In this document: positions 8,209 through 16,871 of the stretch, piece by piece
Layout of the letters: every line of letters starts with the position of its first letter
Position numbering within the stretch: position 1 is the stretch's first letter
Assembly: GCF_000473105.1 (NCBI RefSeq)
Contig: NZ_KI421498.1
Location: forward strand, 558,001 to 622,000
Reading direction: 5' to 3'
Length of the DNA stretch: 64,000 nt
Source: Phaeobacter inhibens DSM 16374
GTDB taxonomy: Bacteria; Pseudomonadota; Alphaproteobacteria; Rhodobacterales; Rhodobacteraceae
Program-made: the position numbers and the translations under genes
The notes under the pieces: generated by a model
Told to the model about the DNA's origin: nothing
The model's database searches: none
Seen by the model: the letters and a program-made list of their open reading frames with translations, nothing else

Positions 8209-9213
8209 ATGTTGTTTGATCTATCCTTCATCTGGGCCGGAATCATCGCCTTTGCGGTGCTGACCTATGTTGTCCTCGACGGGTTCGACCTTGGCGTCGG
8301 CATCCTGTTCCCCTTCGCCACCTCGGAGCGCGACCGGGCCACCATGATGAACTCCATCGCGCCGGTCTGGGACGGCAATGAGACATGGCTGGTGTTGGGG
8401 GGCGGGGGGCTGTTTGCGGTCTTTCCGCTCGCTTATGCGGTGATCATGCCGGCACTCTATATGCCCATCACCCTGATGCTGCTGGCGCTGGTGTTTCGCG
8501 GTGTGGCTTTTGAATACCGCTGGCGCACCACCCGCTGGCGCGGCGTCTGGGACAGTGCGTTCTTCGGTGGATCCGTGGTCGCCGCCACCATGCAGGGCAT
8601 TGCGCTGGGCGCGCTGGTGCAGGGGGTCGAGATTGAAGGCCGCGCCTACGCAGGTGGCTGGTGGGACTGGCTGACGCTGTTCTCGGTTCTCACCGGGCTG
8701 GCGGTGTTGACCGGCTATGCGCTGCTGGGCGCGACCTGGCTCAATATGAAGACCGAAGGCGAGCTGCAATGCCAGATGCGCGGCTACGCCCGCTGGCTTG
8801 GGGCAGGAACGCTGGCCGCTATTGGGCTGGTCAGCCTGCTGACACCGTTTCAGGACCCGGAGTATTTCCGCCGCTGGTTCAACCTGCCCGGCAGCCTGTT
8901 CAGCCTACTGGTGCCAGGACTGGTTGCGCTGTGCAGTTACGCGCTGTTTCAGGGATTGAAAGGGTCGCGGGACGCGCAGCCATTCCTCGCCGCGCTTGGA
9001 CTTTTTGTCCTCAGCTTCATCGGGATCGGTATCAGTTTTTATCCGTTCATCGTACCGCCGGGCCTGACCATTGCCGAGGCCGCGGCCCCGGATGAAAGCC
9101 TGATGTTCACATTGGTCGGCGCGGTGGTGCTTGTGCCGCTGATCCTGGGCTATACCGCCTATGCCTATTGGGTATTCCGCGGCAAGATCAACCCGGAGGA
9201 GGGGTATCACTGA
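8209..9213 (+). CDS. cydB: Cytochrome bd-type ubiquinol oxidase subunit II
   Basis: A 334-residue membrane protein beginning MLFDLSFIWAGIIAFAVLTY, followed by VVLDGFDLGVGILFPF and the family motif PVWDGNETWLV. It is the partner of the upstream subunit I and is needed for haem assembly and stability. It follows cydA by 14 bp and overlaps the next gene by one base (TGATG), so the three genes are one transcription unit. Confidence 0.95.
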   Translation: MLFDLSFIWAGIIAFAVLTYVVLDGFDLGVGILFPFATSERDRATMMNSIAPVWDGNETWLVLGGGGLFAVFPLAYAVIMPALYMPITLMLLALVFRGVAFEYRWRTTRWRGVWDSAFFGGSVVAATMQGIALGALVQGVEIEGRAYAGGWWDWLTLFSVLTGLAVLTGYALLGATWLNMKTEGELQCQMRGYARWLGAGTLAAIGLVSLLTPFQDPEYFRRWFNLPGSLFSLLVPGLVALCSYALFQGLKGSRDAQPFLAALGLFVLSFIGIGISFYPFIVPPGLTIAEAAAPDESLMFTLVGAVVLVPLILGYTAYAYWVFRGKINPEEGYH

Positions 9214-9380
9214 TGCGGGGAAAGCCCTTGAAAACACCAGCCAATAGCCCGAACCCGCAGCCCGAACCGGGCGCCTCGCGCCCTGTTGGTCGGCTGTTGT
9301 GGTTTGCTGCGATCTGGATTGCCAGCGTCGCTGCCCTGGGCTGCGTGGCCTACGTCATTCGCTGGGCGGTGGTTCCCTGA
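9213..9380 (+). CDS. DUF2474 family small membrane protein of the cytochrome bd operon
   Basis: A 55-residue protein with one transmembrane helix. The C-terminal half reads RLLWFAAIWIASVAALGCV, the DUF2474 pattern of small proteins encoded after CIO-type cydAB. By analogy with CydX it may be a third subunit, but that is inference. The ATG at 9213 overlaps the cydB stop in TGATG, indicating translational coupling. The N-terminal 25 residues are proline-rich and probably cytoplasmic. Confidence 0.85.
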   Translation: MRGKPLKTPANSPNPQPEPGASRPVGRLLWFAAIWIASVAALGCVAYVIRWAVVP

Positions 9381-9447
9381 TCTTGGCAACTCGATCGGAT
9401 CTAGGTGTCCATGAACAGGTCCGGATCCCAGTCTCAAGGTGACGAAA

Positions 9448-9475
9448 GCGCACTCAACCACCAGGTTGGGTGCGC
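9448..9475 (-). terminator. Strong hairpin between convergent cyd operon and response regulator
   Basis: GCGCACTCAACC pairs with GGTTGGGTGCGC (12 bp, one wobble) around ACCA. On the minus strand the stem is followed by TTTCGTC, so it may terminate the response regulator gene. On the plus strand there is no T tract. Confidence 0.5.
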
Positions 9476-9546
9476 AATCATAGTGAGGTCACGGCAACCA
9501 AGGCCTGCAACAAGGCCGGTAGCCCGTTGGCGTGGGTTGCCCCCCC

Positions 9547-10161
9547 TCAGAAGAGGCCGGCCTCCTTCGCCGTCAGCGCGGCCTGGGTGCGGTTCTTGGC
9601 CTCAAGCTTCCGGCAGAGCGTGCGGACATGCAGCTTGATTGTCACCTCTTGCAACTCCAGCTCGCGAGCGATTTCCTTGTTCGACAGACCGCGACACAGC
9701 CCGTTCAGAACCTCAATCTCGCGCGGGCTCAGCTTGTCGGCAAGCGGATGGGCAGGCGCCTCGGCCTCCTTGCGCATCAGCTCAACCGGGACGTAGATTT
9801 CCCCGGCGCTCATGAACCGCACGGCATTCAGAAGCGACTGCGCGCCCATGGTTTTCGGGATGAAGCCAATGGCCCCGGCATCCAACGCCTCCTGCGCGGT
9901 ACGGCTGGGCGCACTGCCTGAGATGATTGCAACGCCCTTGCCACCATTGGCCTTCAGCGCGGTGCCCAACCCGGCCAGCCCCTGCATGCCGGGCATGTTG
10001 TAATCTAGCAGGACCAGATCATAAGGCCCGTTCTCTTCAATCTCGCTCAGCGCGCCGGGCAGATCGATGGTCGAGGTCACGGCAGCGCCGCCTTCTGATT
10101 TCAGATAGGCGGATATTGTTTCGCGAACCATGTCGTGATCGTCCGCCAAAAGAATACGCAT
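9547..10161 (-). CDS. Response regulator, REC plus LuxR-type HTH
   Basis: A 204-residue NarL/FixJ-type regulator. The receiver domain (1-120) has the acidic pair ADDHD near the N-terminus, the phosphoacceptor D53 in LLDYNMPG and the conserved lysine in FIPKTMG. The C-terminal LuxR HTH (about 138-200) reads LSPREIEVLNGLCRGLSNKEIA. It is divergent from the SUOX-fold/hybrid kinase pair across 370 bp and is the natural candidate for its output regulator, although the kinase also has its own receiver and Hpt domain. Confidence 0.92.
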   Translation of the reverse strand: MRILLADDHDMVRETISAYLKSEGGAAVTSTIDLPGALSEIEENGPYDLVLLDYNMPGMQGLAGLGTALKANGGKGVAIISGSAPSRTAQEALDAGAIGFIPKTMGAQSLLNAVRFMSAGEIYVPVELMRKEAEAPAHPLADKLSPREIEVLNGLCRGLSNKEIARELELQEVTIKLHVRTLCRKLEAKNRTQAALTAKEAGLF

Positions 10162-10531
10162 GTGAGCTCCTGCTAAGTACCGGCTTGGCTGTTAGGATAA
10201 CCGTAATTTGGTTGATAAAATGTCAATCGCACCCGGCCCCGGGCGCAGTGGTCTATGGACTTGGGTCTGGCAGTCGTTTGGGCGCGGTGCAAATCCCGAT
10301 GCTATAGGCCATTTTGCCCTTCTGCGGGCGCAACCGCACGTAAAATCGACCTCAGGTGGCAAAAAATCGCGGTTCTGGTTACGAATCCTATACCAAAGAA
10401 TAGCAGTCTATCCGCAGGAACAGATGCCCGACGCGGCGGTTTGTGACAGGTTGGACCCAGATCAGAGATGTGCATTACCGCGGAACACCACCTTGGATAC
10501 GCTGGGGCGCACGGGCAAAAGGATTGACGCT
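10162..10531 (+). other. 370-bp divergent intergenic region
   Basis: It separates the response regulator (minus) from the SUOX-fold/kinase operon (plus) and must hold both promoters. I see AT-richer patches at about 10195-10225 and 10370-10405 but no convincing gene, riboswitch or strong palindrome. Confidence 0.5.
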
Positions 10532-11056
10532 ATGAAAAACTGGCACCTTCACATCGCGGCACTGCTCGCAGCTGTCACATTGCTTTGCGGCCTGCCGTCC
10601 GGCGCAGCGCAGGCCTCCCAATCGGATGCGGCCGTGCTGACCGTGGCCATCAAACCTGCCGATGGCGGTGACCTGCAGCGGCATGAATTCTCCATGGAGG
10701 AGCTGCGCAACCTGCCGGTGGCCCAATTTGATACCCGGACCATCTGGACCTCGGGAGAGCAGGCCTTCACCGGGGTGAGCCTGGCCGCACTTCTGGCCCA
10801 TGTCGGCGTCGCCGAGGGGCAATCAGGTGTTGTCGTGGCCCGGGCGATCAACGACTACGCCGTTGAAATTCCCGTCTCCGACGCCACGAACGGTGGCCCG
10901 ATGGTCGCCTATGAACGCAATGGCGCGTCCATGTCGGTGCGCGACAAGGGGCCTTTGTGGATCGTCTACCCTTATGACAGCGACCCCACATATCGCACAG
11001 AGGCGGTTTATTCCCGCAGCATCTGGCAGCTTGAGGAGATCACAGTAGGCCAATGA
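10532..11056 (+). CDS. Secreted sulfite-oxidase-fold (molybdopterin-binding-like) protein without cofactor cysteine
   Basis: A 174-residue protein with a signal peptide (MKNWHLHIAALLAAVTLLCG, then a cleavage-like AQA near residue 30). The mature part resembles the oxidoreductase molybdopterin-binding fold: EFSMEELRNLPV, the TRT-W pattern, FTGVSLAALLAHVGV, RAINDYAVEIP and a C-terminal DKGPLWIVYPYD. The only cysteine is C19 in the signal peptide, so the molybdenum-ligating cysteine of sulfite oxidases is absent. I infer a non-catalytic periplasmic protein, perhaps a ligand binder. It starts at 10532, and the hybrid kinase begins 26 bp after its stop, so the two are probably one operon. Confidence 0.8.
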   Translation: MKNWHLHIAALLAAVTLLCGLPSGAAQASQSDAAVLTVAIKPADGGDLQRHEFSMEELRNLPVAQFDTRTIWTSGEQAFTGVSLAALLAHVGVAEGQSGVVVARAINDYAVEIPVSDATNGGPMVAYERNGASMSVRDKGPLWIVYPYDSDPTYRTEAVYSRSIWQLEEITVGQ

Positions 11057-11082
11057 CCGGCACAGACAGAGGCCCTTCATAG

Positions 11083-13746
11083 GTGCGGCTCAGGGAGAAC
11101 CCTTTGGTGTCGCGCAGCGTCCTGATCACCGTGGGCTTGGTTCTTGCCTTGCTCGCGGTGCAGTCTGTTCGGCTGGGACGCGAGGTGCTGGTGCGCCTGG
11201 AGGTCCTCTCAACCGCCGCAACCGACAGCCTGCAGTGGACCTTGTCTCAGGCCGAAATTGAACAGCTGAAGCTGGAGAATGCAGTTCTGTCAGCGCGCGA
11301 TGCGCAGGATCTGTCGCAGGTCCGCCGCGAATTCGATATCCTCTATAGCCGCGTTGCCACCATCCGCGAAAGCCGGACCTTCAAATCTGTGCGCGAGGCC
11401 CCGGAAAACGCTCAGATCCTGCAACGGGTCATGGCGCGGATCGACACGTTGATCACCTACATTGACGGCCCGGATGAGGCGTTGCTGTTCGGCCTGCCGC
11501 AGGTGAGCAAGATCCTGAGGAAGAACCGCGATGACCTGCGGGTGCTGGCGCTTGCGGGGCTTGCTGAACATGCGCGCATAACGGAGGAGAAACGCCTCAA
11601 CCTCTTTGCGATCCTGTCTCGGTTGGCCTGGGTCGTGCTGGCGCTCTGCGTGGCGCTGGCGCTGACGGCGCTGATGATGGGGCGGCTGTATCAGCGTGGC
11701 AAACGTCTGGCCGAACGCACCCGCTTCGCCGTTGCGCGGATGCGCGCCATGATCACCTCCTCCCTGGATGCCATTCTGGTTGTCGGCGACGATGGGCGCA
11801 TCCAGGAGGTGAACGGCGCGGCGGAGACGATTTTTGGCTATTCAAGGGGGGAGGCGACCGGCGCCGATATGGCGCAGCTGATCGTCCCCGACCATCTGCG
11901 CGATGCCCACGAACAGGGCATGCAGGCCTATCGCGCCGGCGGCACGGCCAAGGTCATCGGCCAGGGGCGTGTGCAGTTGGAGGCCAAGCGCAAGTCGGGT
12001 GAGATCTTCCCGGTGGAGCTGTCGATCACTGCCAGCCAATCAGCGGAAGAAACCGTCTTTGTCAGCTATCTGCGCGATATCTCGGACCGGATCGCCGCTG
12101 AGGAAGAACTGACGCGCACCCGCGATGAGGCGCTGGCAGGTGAGCGGGCGAAGGCAGATCTTCTCACGGTGATGAGCCATGAAATGCGAACACCTCTGAC
12201 CGGTGTCCTCGGAGCGGTTGAGCTGCTGGAGGGCACCGCCCTGTCACCGGATCAGCACGACTATGTGTCGGCGATCCGCACCTCAGGCGACCGTTTGATG
12301 GCCCATGTCAATGACGTCCTGCAATTGTCACAGTTGGAAACCAGCGTCGATTATGAACATCAGCGCATTTTCAACCTCAGCGATCTGGTGCAGGAACTGA
12401 TCGACGCACATCAGAGCACCGCCCGCCGTGGTCGCAACGATCTGAGCCTGCATTGCAGTCTTGGCGCCAGCGGAGGAGATGTGCTGGGGCGTCCGGTCGC
12501 GCTGAAGAAGGTCTTGGTCAATCTGATCGAGAACGCATTGCAATTCACCACCGATGGGGCGGTGTCGGTCGATGTGCAACGCCTCGGGCAGAGTGACACC
12601 GTCGAGATCAGCATCGCCGACACCGGCGCCGGAATCGCTGAACGTGATCTGGACCGGATTTTTGAGGATTTCATTCGCCTTGATGCGAGTTACGCGCGCA
12701 GCAGCGAGGGCACCGGGCTAGGTCTTGCAATCACACGCCGCATCGTTGTGGCACTTGGGGGCGACATCTCCTGCGAAAGTGAGCTGGGGGAGGGGAGCCT
12801 CTTCACCATCTCGTTGCCACTGCCGGCCTCCCATACCGGGGGGGTGATAGATGCGGCACACGCCGAACCTGCGCCTGTGCCGCAAGCACCTGCGGCGCTG
12901 CAGAACGCGGGTAACATTCAGGTCGGAGACGACGCGGCGCGTATCCTTGTGGTCGAAGACAACGAAATCAACCGGCTTCTGGTGGAGCGGATGCTGACCA
13001 ATCTTGGCCATCAGGTGGTGCTGGCCCCCGGCGGGGCTGAAGGTGTCGCAGCCGCGCGCGCCGAACGCTTCGATCTCATCTTCATGGATATCAGCATGCC
13101 GGAGGTGGACGGGATTGAGGCCACCCGCCAGATCCGCGAGCAGAGGTTGGCAGAGGGCACGCAGATCGTGGCGCTCACCGCGCATGTGGCCCCACGTGAT
13201 CATGCGAGGATACGTGACGCCGGGCTGGCTGAGGTGGTGACCAAGCCGGTCAGCAAATCGACTCTGGCTGAGGTGATATCGCGCCAGGTCCGCCGGGATC
13301 GGCCCGGCGGCAATGCGCCCGCTGCAGGGCATCAGCCAGGATCAGGATCGGCGCCGACGGCGACCATAGTGCAAGAGCAGGCGATCGTGGCAGCACCGGG
13401 GCAGGCAGAGGCAGTTTCCTCTGATCAAGGTTCTGATATTACGCAATTTTTTCAAGCCCTTGGCGCCGAGCGCGGTGCGCAGTTCCTTGCGGGGTATTGC
13501 GAGGAGGTGGATCAGTTTCTCAGTGACCTGCGCGCGGCACAAACGCTGGATCCTGACCAGCGGCAGGAGGCCCATCGGCTGGCTGGATCGGCGGCTGTGC
13601 TTGGCTTCACTGAGTTGAGAGAGGCGCTGCTGACCATTGAACATATCGAGACCGAAGAGATGCCGGACCTGATGACCCTCGCGTGTGAGTGGGAACAGGC
13701 CAGCCGCGAGATCTCGGCAGCGCTTCCGGGGAAGGCTGCGGGCTGA
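11083..13746 (+). CDS. Hybrid sensor histidine kinase (TM-periplasmic-TM-PAS-HisKA-HATPase-REC-Hpt)
   Basis: An 887-residue membrane kinase. A transmembrane helix at about 10-28, a helical periplasmic domain (about 30-165) and a second helix (about 172-200) precede a PAS domain (about 218-345). HisKA carries H366 in VMSHEMRTPL; the HATPase has NLIENALQF and DTGAGI and GTGLGLAI boxes. A receiver has D669 in FMDISMPEVDG, and a C-terminal Hpt has H831 in EAHRLAGSAA. The start codon is GTG at 11083: the ATG at 11053 reaches a stop after 9 codons. The encoded order allows a full intramolecular phosphorelay that could pass phosphate to the divergent LuxR-type regulator (inference). Confidence 0.93.
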   Translation: MRLRENPLVSRSVLITVGLVLALLAVQSVRLGREVLVRLEVLSTAATDSLQWTLSQAEIEQLKLENAVLSARDAQDLSQVRREFDILYSRVATIRESRTFKSVREAPENAQILQRVMARIDTLITYIDGPDEALLFGLPQVSKILRKNRDDLRVLALAGLAEHARITEEKRLNLFAILSRLAWVVLALCVALALTALMMGRLYQRGKRLAERTRFAVARMRAMITSSLDAILVVGDDGRIQEVNGAAETIFGYSRGEATGADMAQLIVPDHLRDAHEQGMQAYRAGGTAKVIGQGRVQLEAKRKSGEIFPVELSITASQSAEETVFVSYLRDISDRIAAEEELTRTRDEALAGERAKADLLTVMSHEMRTPLTGVLGAVELLEGTALSPDQHDYVSAIRTSGDRLMAHVNDVLQLSQLETSVDYEHQRIFNLSDLVQELIDAHQSTARRGRNDLSLHCSLGASGGDVLGRPVALKKVLVNLIENALQFTTDGAVSVDVQRLGQSDTVEISIADTGAGIAERDLDRIFEDFIRLDASYARSSEGTGLGLAITRRIVVALGGDISCESELGEGSLFTISLPLPASHTGGVIDAAHAEPAPVPQAPAALQNAGNIQVGDDAARILVVEDNEINRLLVERMLTNLGHQVVLAPGGAEGVAAARAERFDLIFMDISMPEVDGIEATRQIREQRLAEGTQIVALTAHVAPRDHARIRDAGLAEVVTKPVSKSTLAEVISRQVRRDRPGGNAPAAGHQPGSGSAPTATIVQEQAIVAAPGQAEAVSSDQGSDITQFFQALGAERGAQFLAGYCEEVDQFLSDLRAAQTLDPDQRQEAHRLAGSAAVLGFTELREALLTIEHIETEEMPDLMTLACEWEQASREISAALPGKAAG

Positions 13747-13987
13747 TCCCCCGGGGCCTGATCTCCAGCGGGCCAAGCACAAACGGACGAAACCCTGATT
13801 TGACCGGCAACAGTGCTCCGGCCAGCTGCGGCGCGGGCCGCAAATAGATCAGAGGCCTGCCAGTCAGCGAATGACCTTCTGCACAAGTGATAAAAACACC
13901 AATGGCCCGCCATGGCTCCGATAGGACGCCGATGACGGGCCAGTTTCTCAATCTGAAATCAGGATGCGCTGCGGGTTATGCTGCGGG

Positions 13988-14161
13988 TTATACCGGCGGC
14001 TTTCCCTTCAGTGCGCGCATGACCATGGCCACCACGAAGAGGACAAGGAAAATAATGAAAAGGATCTTTGCGATACCAGCCGATGCCCCCGCGATACCAC
14101 CGAAACCAAGCAAGCCCGCGATCAGTGCCACGACCAGAAATGTAAGTGCCCAACCAAGCAT
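13988..14161 (-). CDS. DUF1328 family small membrane protein
   Basis: A 57-residue protein. Translation from the ATG at 14161 gives [20 protein letters not shown], then [20 protein letters not shown], then [17 protein letters not shown]. This is the two-helix DUF1328/YtjA pattern of unknown function. A GGAGAG ribosome-binding site precedes the start. It lies 20 bp downstream of the receiver-like gene on the same strand and converges on the hybrid kinase gene across about 240 bp in which I see no gene. Confidence 0.9.
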   Translation of the reverse strand: MLGWALTFLVVALIAGLLGFGGIAGASAGIAKILFIIFLVLFVVAMVMRALKGKPPV

Positions 14162-14181
14162 CTTCTCTCTCCTTCAAAAGG

Positions 14182-14676
14182 TTAGTCCACAATGCGTAGA
14201 TGTAGGGGTAACGTGTCAGGCCCCGCATTGTTCCCAGCTGTGGCTTTCGGGGCCGTATGCCGGGACGGTAGCCAGCTTTTGATCACCGCAGCAGAAAACG
14301 GGCGACACAGCACCGGCCAAGGGTAGGAGCCAATCTCTGCCGCCTCCAGTTCAGCCTCCGCCGCGGTGCCCATCAGCACCAGTTTGCCACCGCGCGTCGC
14401 AATGATCTGATCCAGCTGTAGCTGATCCACCAGCGCGACCCCGGCCTCGGCAAACACCACGGCGATGGTGCTGTAACGACAGATGTCGGCCATCGCCGCC
14501 TCAATCGACAGATGGCAGATCACCTGCGCATCGGTGTGAAGCTCAAAAATCGTGTCAGAGATATCGCAGGTGGTCAAATAATCTTTCGACGCAACAACAT
14601 AGACAGCGCTCTTGGCTGTGGTCGAGGTGACCGGCGGATCGTCTTGCATAGGGGAGTGGCCTTTCGTTTCGTGCAT
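14182..14676 (-). CDS. Degenerate receiver-like protein
   Basis: A 164-residue protein whose residues 22-135 follow the alternating beta-alpha pattern of a receiver domain (SAVYVVASKDYL, STIAVVFAE, GGKLVLMGT, WPVLCRPFSAAVIKSWL). The expected phosphoacceptor aspartate is missing (AVVFAE) and the conserved lysine is replaced by arginine (CRPFS). It is probably a pseudo-receiver that works by protein contact. It is divergent from the Crp/Fnr gene at 14739 with about 60 bp between them. The start could instead be the ATG at 14649. Function is unknown. Confidence 0.6.
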   Translation of the reverse strand: MHETKGHSPMQDDPPVTSTTAKSAVYVVASKDYLTTCDISDTIFELHTDAQVICHLSIEAAMADICRYSTIAVVFAEAGVALVDQLQLDQIIATRGGKLVLMGTAAEAELEAAEIGSYPWPVLCRPFSAAVIKSWLPSRHTAPKATAGNNAGPDTLPLHLRIVD

Positions 14677-14738
14677 CTTGCGCCGAACTGGGCTAGGCTT
14701 GCATTAATCTATGACATACCGCCGAAGGGGATTGCGCA

Positions 14739-15470
14739 TTGTTGACCACCGACTGTCAGGATTGCCCCCTGCGAAACCGCGACATTTTTAATCCGATGAG
14801 CAAGGAAGAACTGACCTTCACTCAGGGGTTCAAGACCGGCGAATTGGTGGTCGATCCCGGGACAACCATTCTGCTGGAAGGCTCAAACAGTCCGCAGGTC
14901 TATACGGTGCTCAAGGGGATGGGCACCCGCTACACCACGCTTGAAAACGGGCGCAGGCAGGTGATCAATTTCATCTTTCCGGGCGATTTCATAGGCTTGC
15001 AGGCCGGTCTTATGGGAGAGATGAAACACTCCGTTGAGGCGACAACCAGCATGACCCTCTGCGTGTTTCGGCGTTCTGAAATCTTCCGCCTGTTTGAACA
15101 ATATCCGGCGCGTGCGTATGATCTGACCTGGATTGCAGCGGTGGAGGAGCATTTCCTGGGCGAGACGATTGCATCCCTGGGACAACGCGATGCCTCGCAG
15201 CGCATTGCATGGGCCTTGGTGCGGATTTACCTGCGTCTGCGCGCGGTCGGGCTGGAGGAGGGGCACACGGTTCCGCTGGCCTATCGCCAGCAGGATCTGG
15301 CGGATGCGCTTGGCCTGTCGCTGGTTCATACCAACAAACGGCTGAAGGCGCTGCGCGATGCGGGATTGGCGGACTGGCAAAATGGCCTTTTGTCGATCAC
15401 CGATCTGGATACCCTTGCCGAGCGTGCATTGATTGATCTGGAAAAGCCAGAACGCCGCCCGCTGATCTGA
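14739..15470 (+). CDS. Crp/Fnr family regulator with N-terminal CxxC
   Basis: A 243-residue Crp/Fnr-type regulator with sensor domain (about 25-140) and winged helix (about 150-225, recognition region ALGLSLVHTNKRLKAL). The N-terminus TDCQDCPLR has two cysteines (C6, C9) in a CxxCP motif as in many alphaproteobacterial homologues; it lacks the spacing of a full FNR iron-sulfur site. No in-frame ATG precedes this motif, so I infer a TTG start at 14739 (or the next TTG at 14742). Starting at the ATG at 14796 would remove both cysteines. It is divergent from the receiver-like gene. Confidence 0.85.
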   Translation: MLTTDCQDCPLRNRDIFNPMSKEELTFTQGFKTGELVVDPGTTILLEGSNSPQVYTVLKGMGTRYTTLENGRRQVINFIFPGDFIGLQAGLMGEMKHSVEATTSMTLCVFRRSEIFRLFEQYPARAYDLTWIAAVEEHFLGETIASLGQRDASQRIAWALVRIYLRLRAVGLEEGHTVPLAYRQQDLADALGLSLVHTNKRLKALRDAGLADWQNGLLSITDLDTLAERALIDLEKPERRPLI

Positions 15471-15626
15471 TTGCGCGTCTGCCGCATGCGGTTGCGGCAG
15501 GGTGCTGGATATCCGTCGGGAATTGATGATATGCGGCGCGGAACCTGCCTGTTGCGTGGAACCACAGCAATCAGTCCCGACGAGAAGAGCCCAGTTGAGA
15601 AAAGTCCTGACGAAAAGAACCCTGAC

Positions 15627-16658
15627 ATGACCGATCAGATCAACGCCCCATTTCCGCGACCCGCCGACGCCAACGCCATTCGCCAAGCGGCGCGCCTGTC
15701 GGTTGCGCCCATGATGGACTGGACCGATCGCCATTGCCGTTACCTGCACCGGCTGCTGAGTCATGAAGCGTTGCTGTATACGGAGATGGTAACGGCGCCT
15801 GCCTTGGTGCGGGGCGGGGCTTTGCATTTGCTCGACCATTCCCCGCAGGAGCATCCTGTGGCGTTGCAGCTGGGCGGCTCTGACCCGGCGGAGCTGGCGC
15901 AGGCTGCAGCGTTTGGCGCCGAGGCGGGCTATGATGAGATCAACCTCAACTGTGGTTGTCCCAGTGACCGGGTGCAGTCGGGGGCCTTTGGCGCGGTGCT
16001 GATGAAATCACCGGATCTGGTGGCAGAATGTGTCGCGGCCATGCGGGCGAAGGTTGATGTCGAGGTCACCGTGAAGTGCCGCATTGGCGTCGATGATCAG
16101 GACCCGCAAGAGGTGCTGCCGGTGTTTCTGGAGCGCATCGCGGCGGCAGGCTGTGAGCGGGTCACCATCCATGCCCGCAAGGCCTGGCTGAAAGGGCTCA
16201 GCCCCAAGGAAAACCGCGATATTCCGCCCCTCGACTACGAGATCGTGCATCAGATGAAGGCGGAGTTCCCACAGCTGCATATCTCTCTCAACGGGGGGGT
16301 GGCCAGTCTGGATGAGGCGTTGCCGCATCTGGAGCGGGGCCTTGATGGTGTCATGATTGGCCGCGCCGCCTATCACCAGCCCAGCGATATCCTGTCACAG
16401 GCGGATCCGCTGATCTTTGGCAACGGCAGTGCCACAGATCCGGTGGCCGTTGTGGGGCATATGCTGGGGTATATCGACGATCAGATGGCGCAGGGGGCCC
16501 GGTTGCATCAGATCACCCGGCATATGCTGGGGTTGTTCGCCGGACGGCCCGGTGCGCGCAACTGGCGGCGGGTATTGTCAGAGGGCGCAAGTCGCCCGGG
16601 GGCGGATACCCGACTGGTGGAAACTGCACTGGAACAAGTGACGGGGATTGCTGCCTGA
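15627..16658 (+). CDS. dusA: tRNA-dihydrouridine(20/20a) synthase
   Basis: A 343-residue flavoenzyme that reduces uridines 20/20a in the tRNA D-loop using NADPH. It has the DUS TIM-barrel start SVAPMMDWTDRHCRY, the catalytic cysteine in NLNCGCPSDRVQSGAFG, and the RNA/flavin motifs TIHARKAWLKGLSPKENR and SLNGGV. The frame is open back to 15471, but the extra residues contain a repetitive SPDEKSP-like stretch, and the ATG at 15627 fits the family length. It follows the Crp/Fnr gene on the same strand with about 155 bp between them. Confidence 0.95.
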   Translation: MTDQINAPFPRPADANAIRQAARLSVAPMMDWTDRHCRYLHRLLSHEALLYTEMVTAPALVRGGALHLLDHSPQEHPVALQLGGSDPAELAQAAAFGAEAGYDEINLNCGCPSDRVQSGAFGAVLMKSPDLVAECVAAMRAKVDVEVTVKCRIGVDDQDPQEVLPVFLERIAAAGCERVTIHARKAWLKGLSPKENRDIPPLDYEIVHQMKAEFPQLHISLNGGVASLDEALPHLERGLDGVMIGRAAYHQPSDILSQADPLIFGNGSATDPVAVVGHMLGYIDDQMAQGARLHQITRHMLGLFAGRPGARNWRRVLSEGASRPGADTRLVETALEQVTGIAA

Positions 16659-16871
16659 TCCGGCAGGAGCCTGCGCGTGACCTGCCAAATGGGGCAGGCC
16701 TGCGATGCCCTGCGACCACGGGTCACTGCTGCAATCGGCTGAACCGCAAGAAATCCTGAGACAAATTTGCGCTCACCCTGTAGGGGAGGGATCGGACTTG
16801 CGCCCCGCACCGTCATCCACGATGGAGCCATGTCGGGCCGGAATGCCGACCGCCAATGAGGAGAGCCGCCG

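Noticed and set aside
16659-16871. Possible riboswitch upstream of the TauE/SafE gene
   Set aside because: Small inverted repeats are present, but I could not match any known sulfur-related riboswitch consensus.
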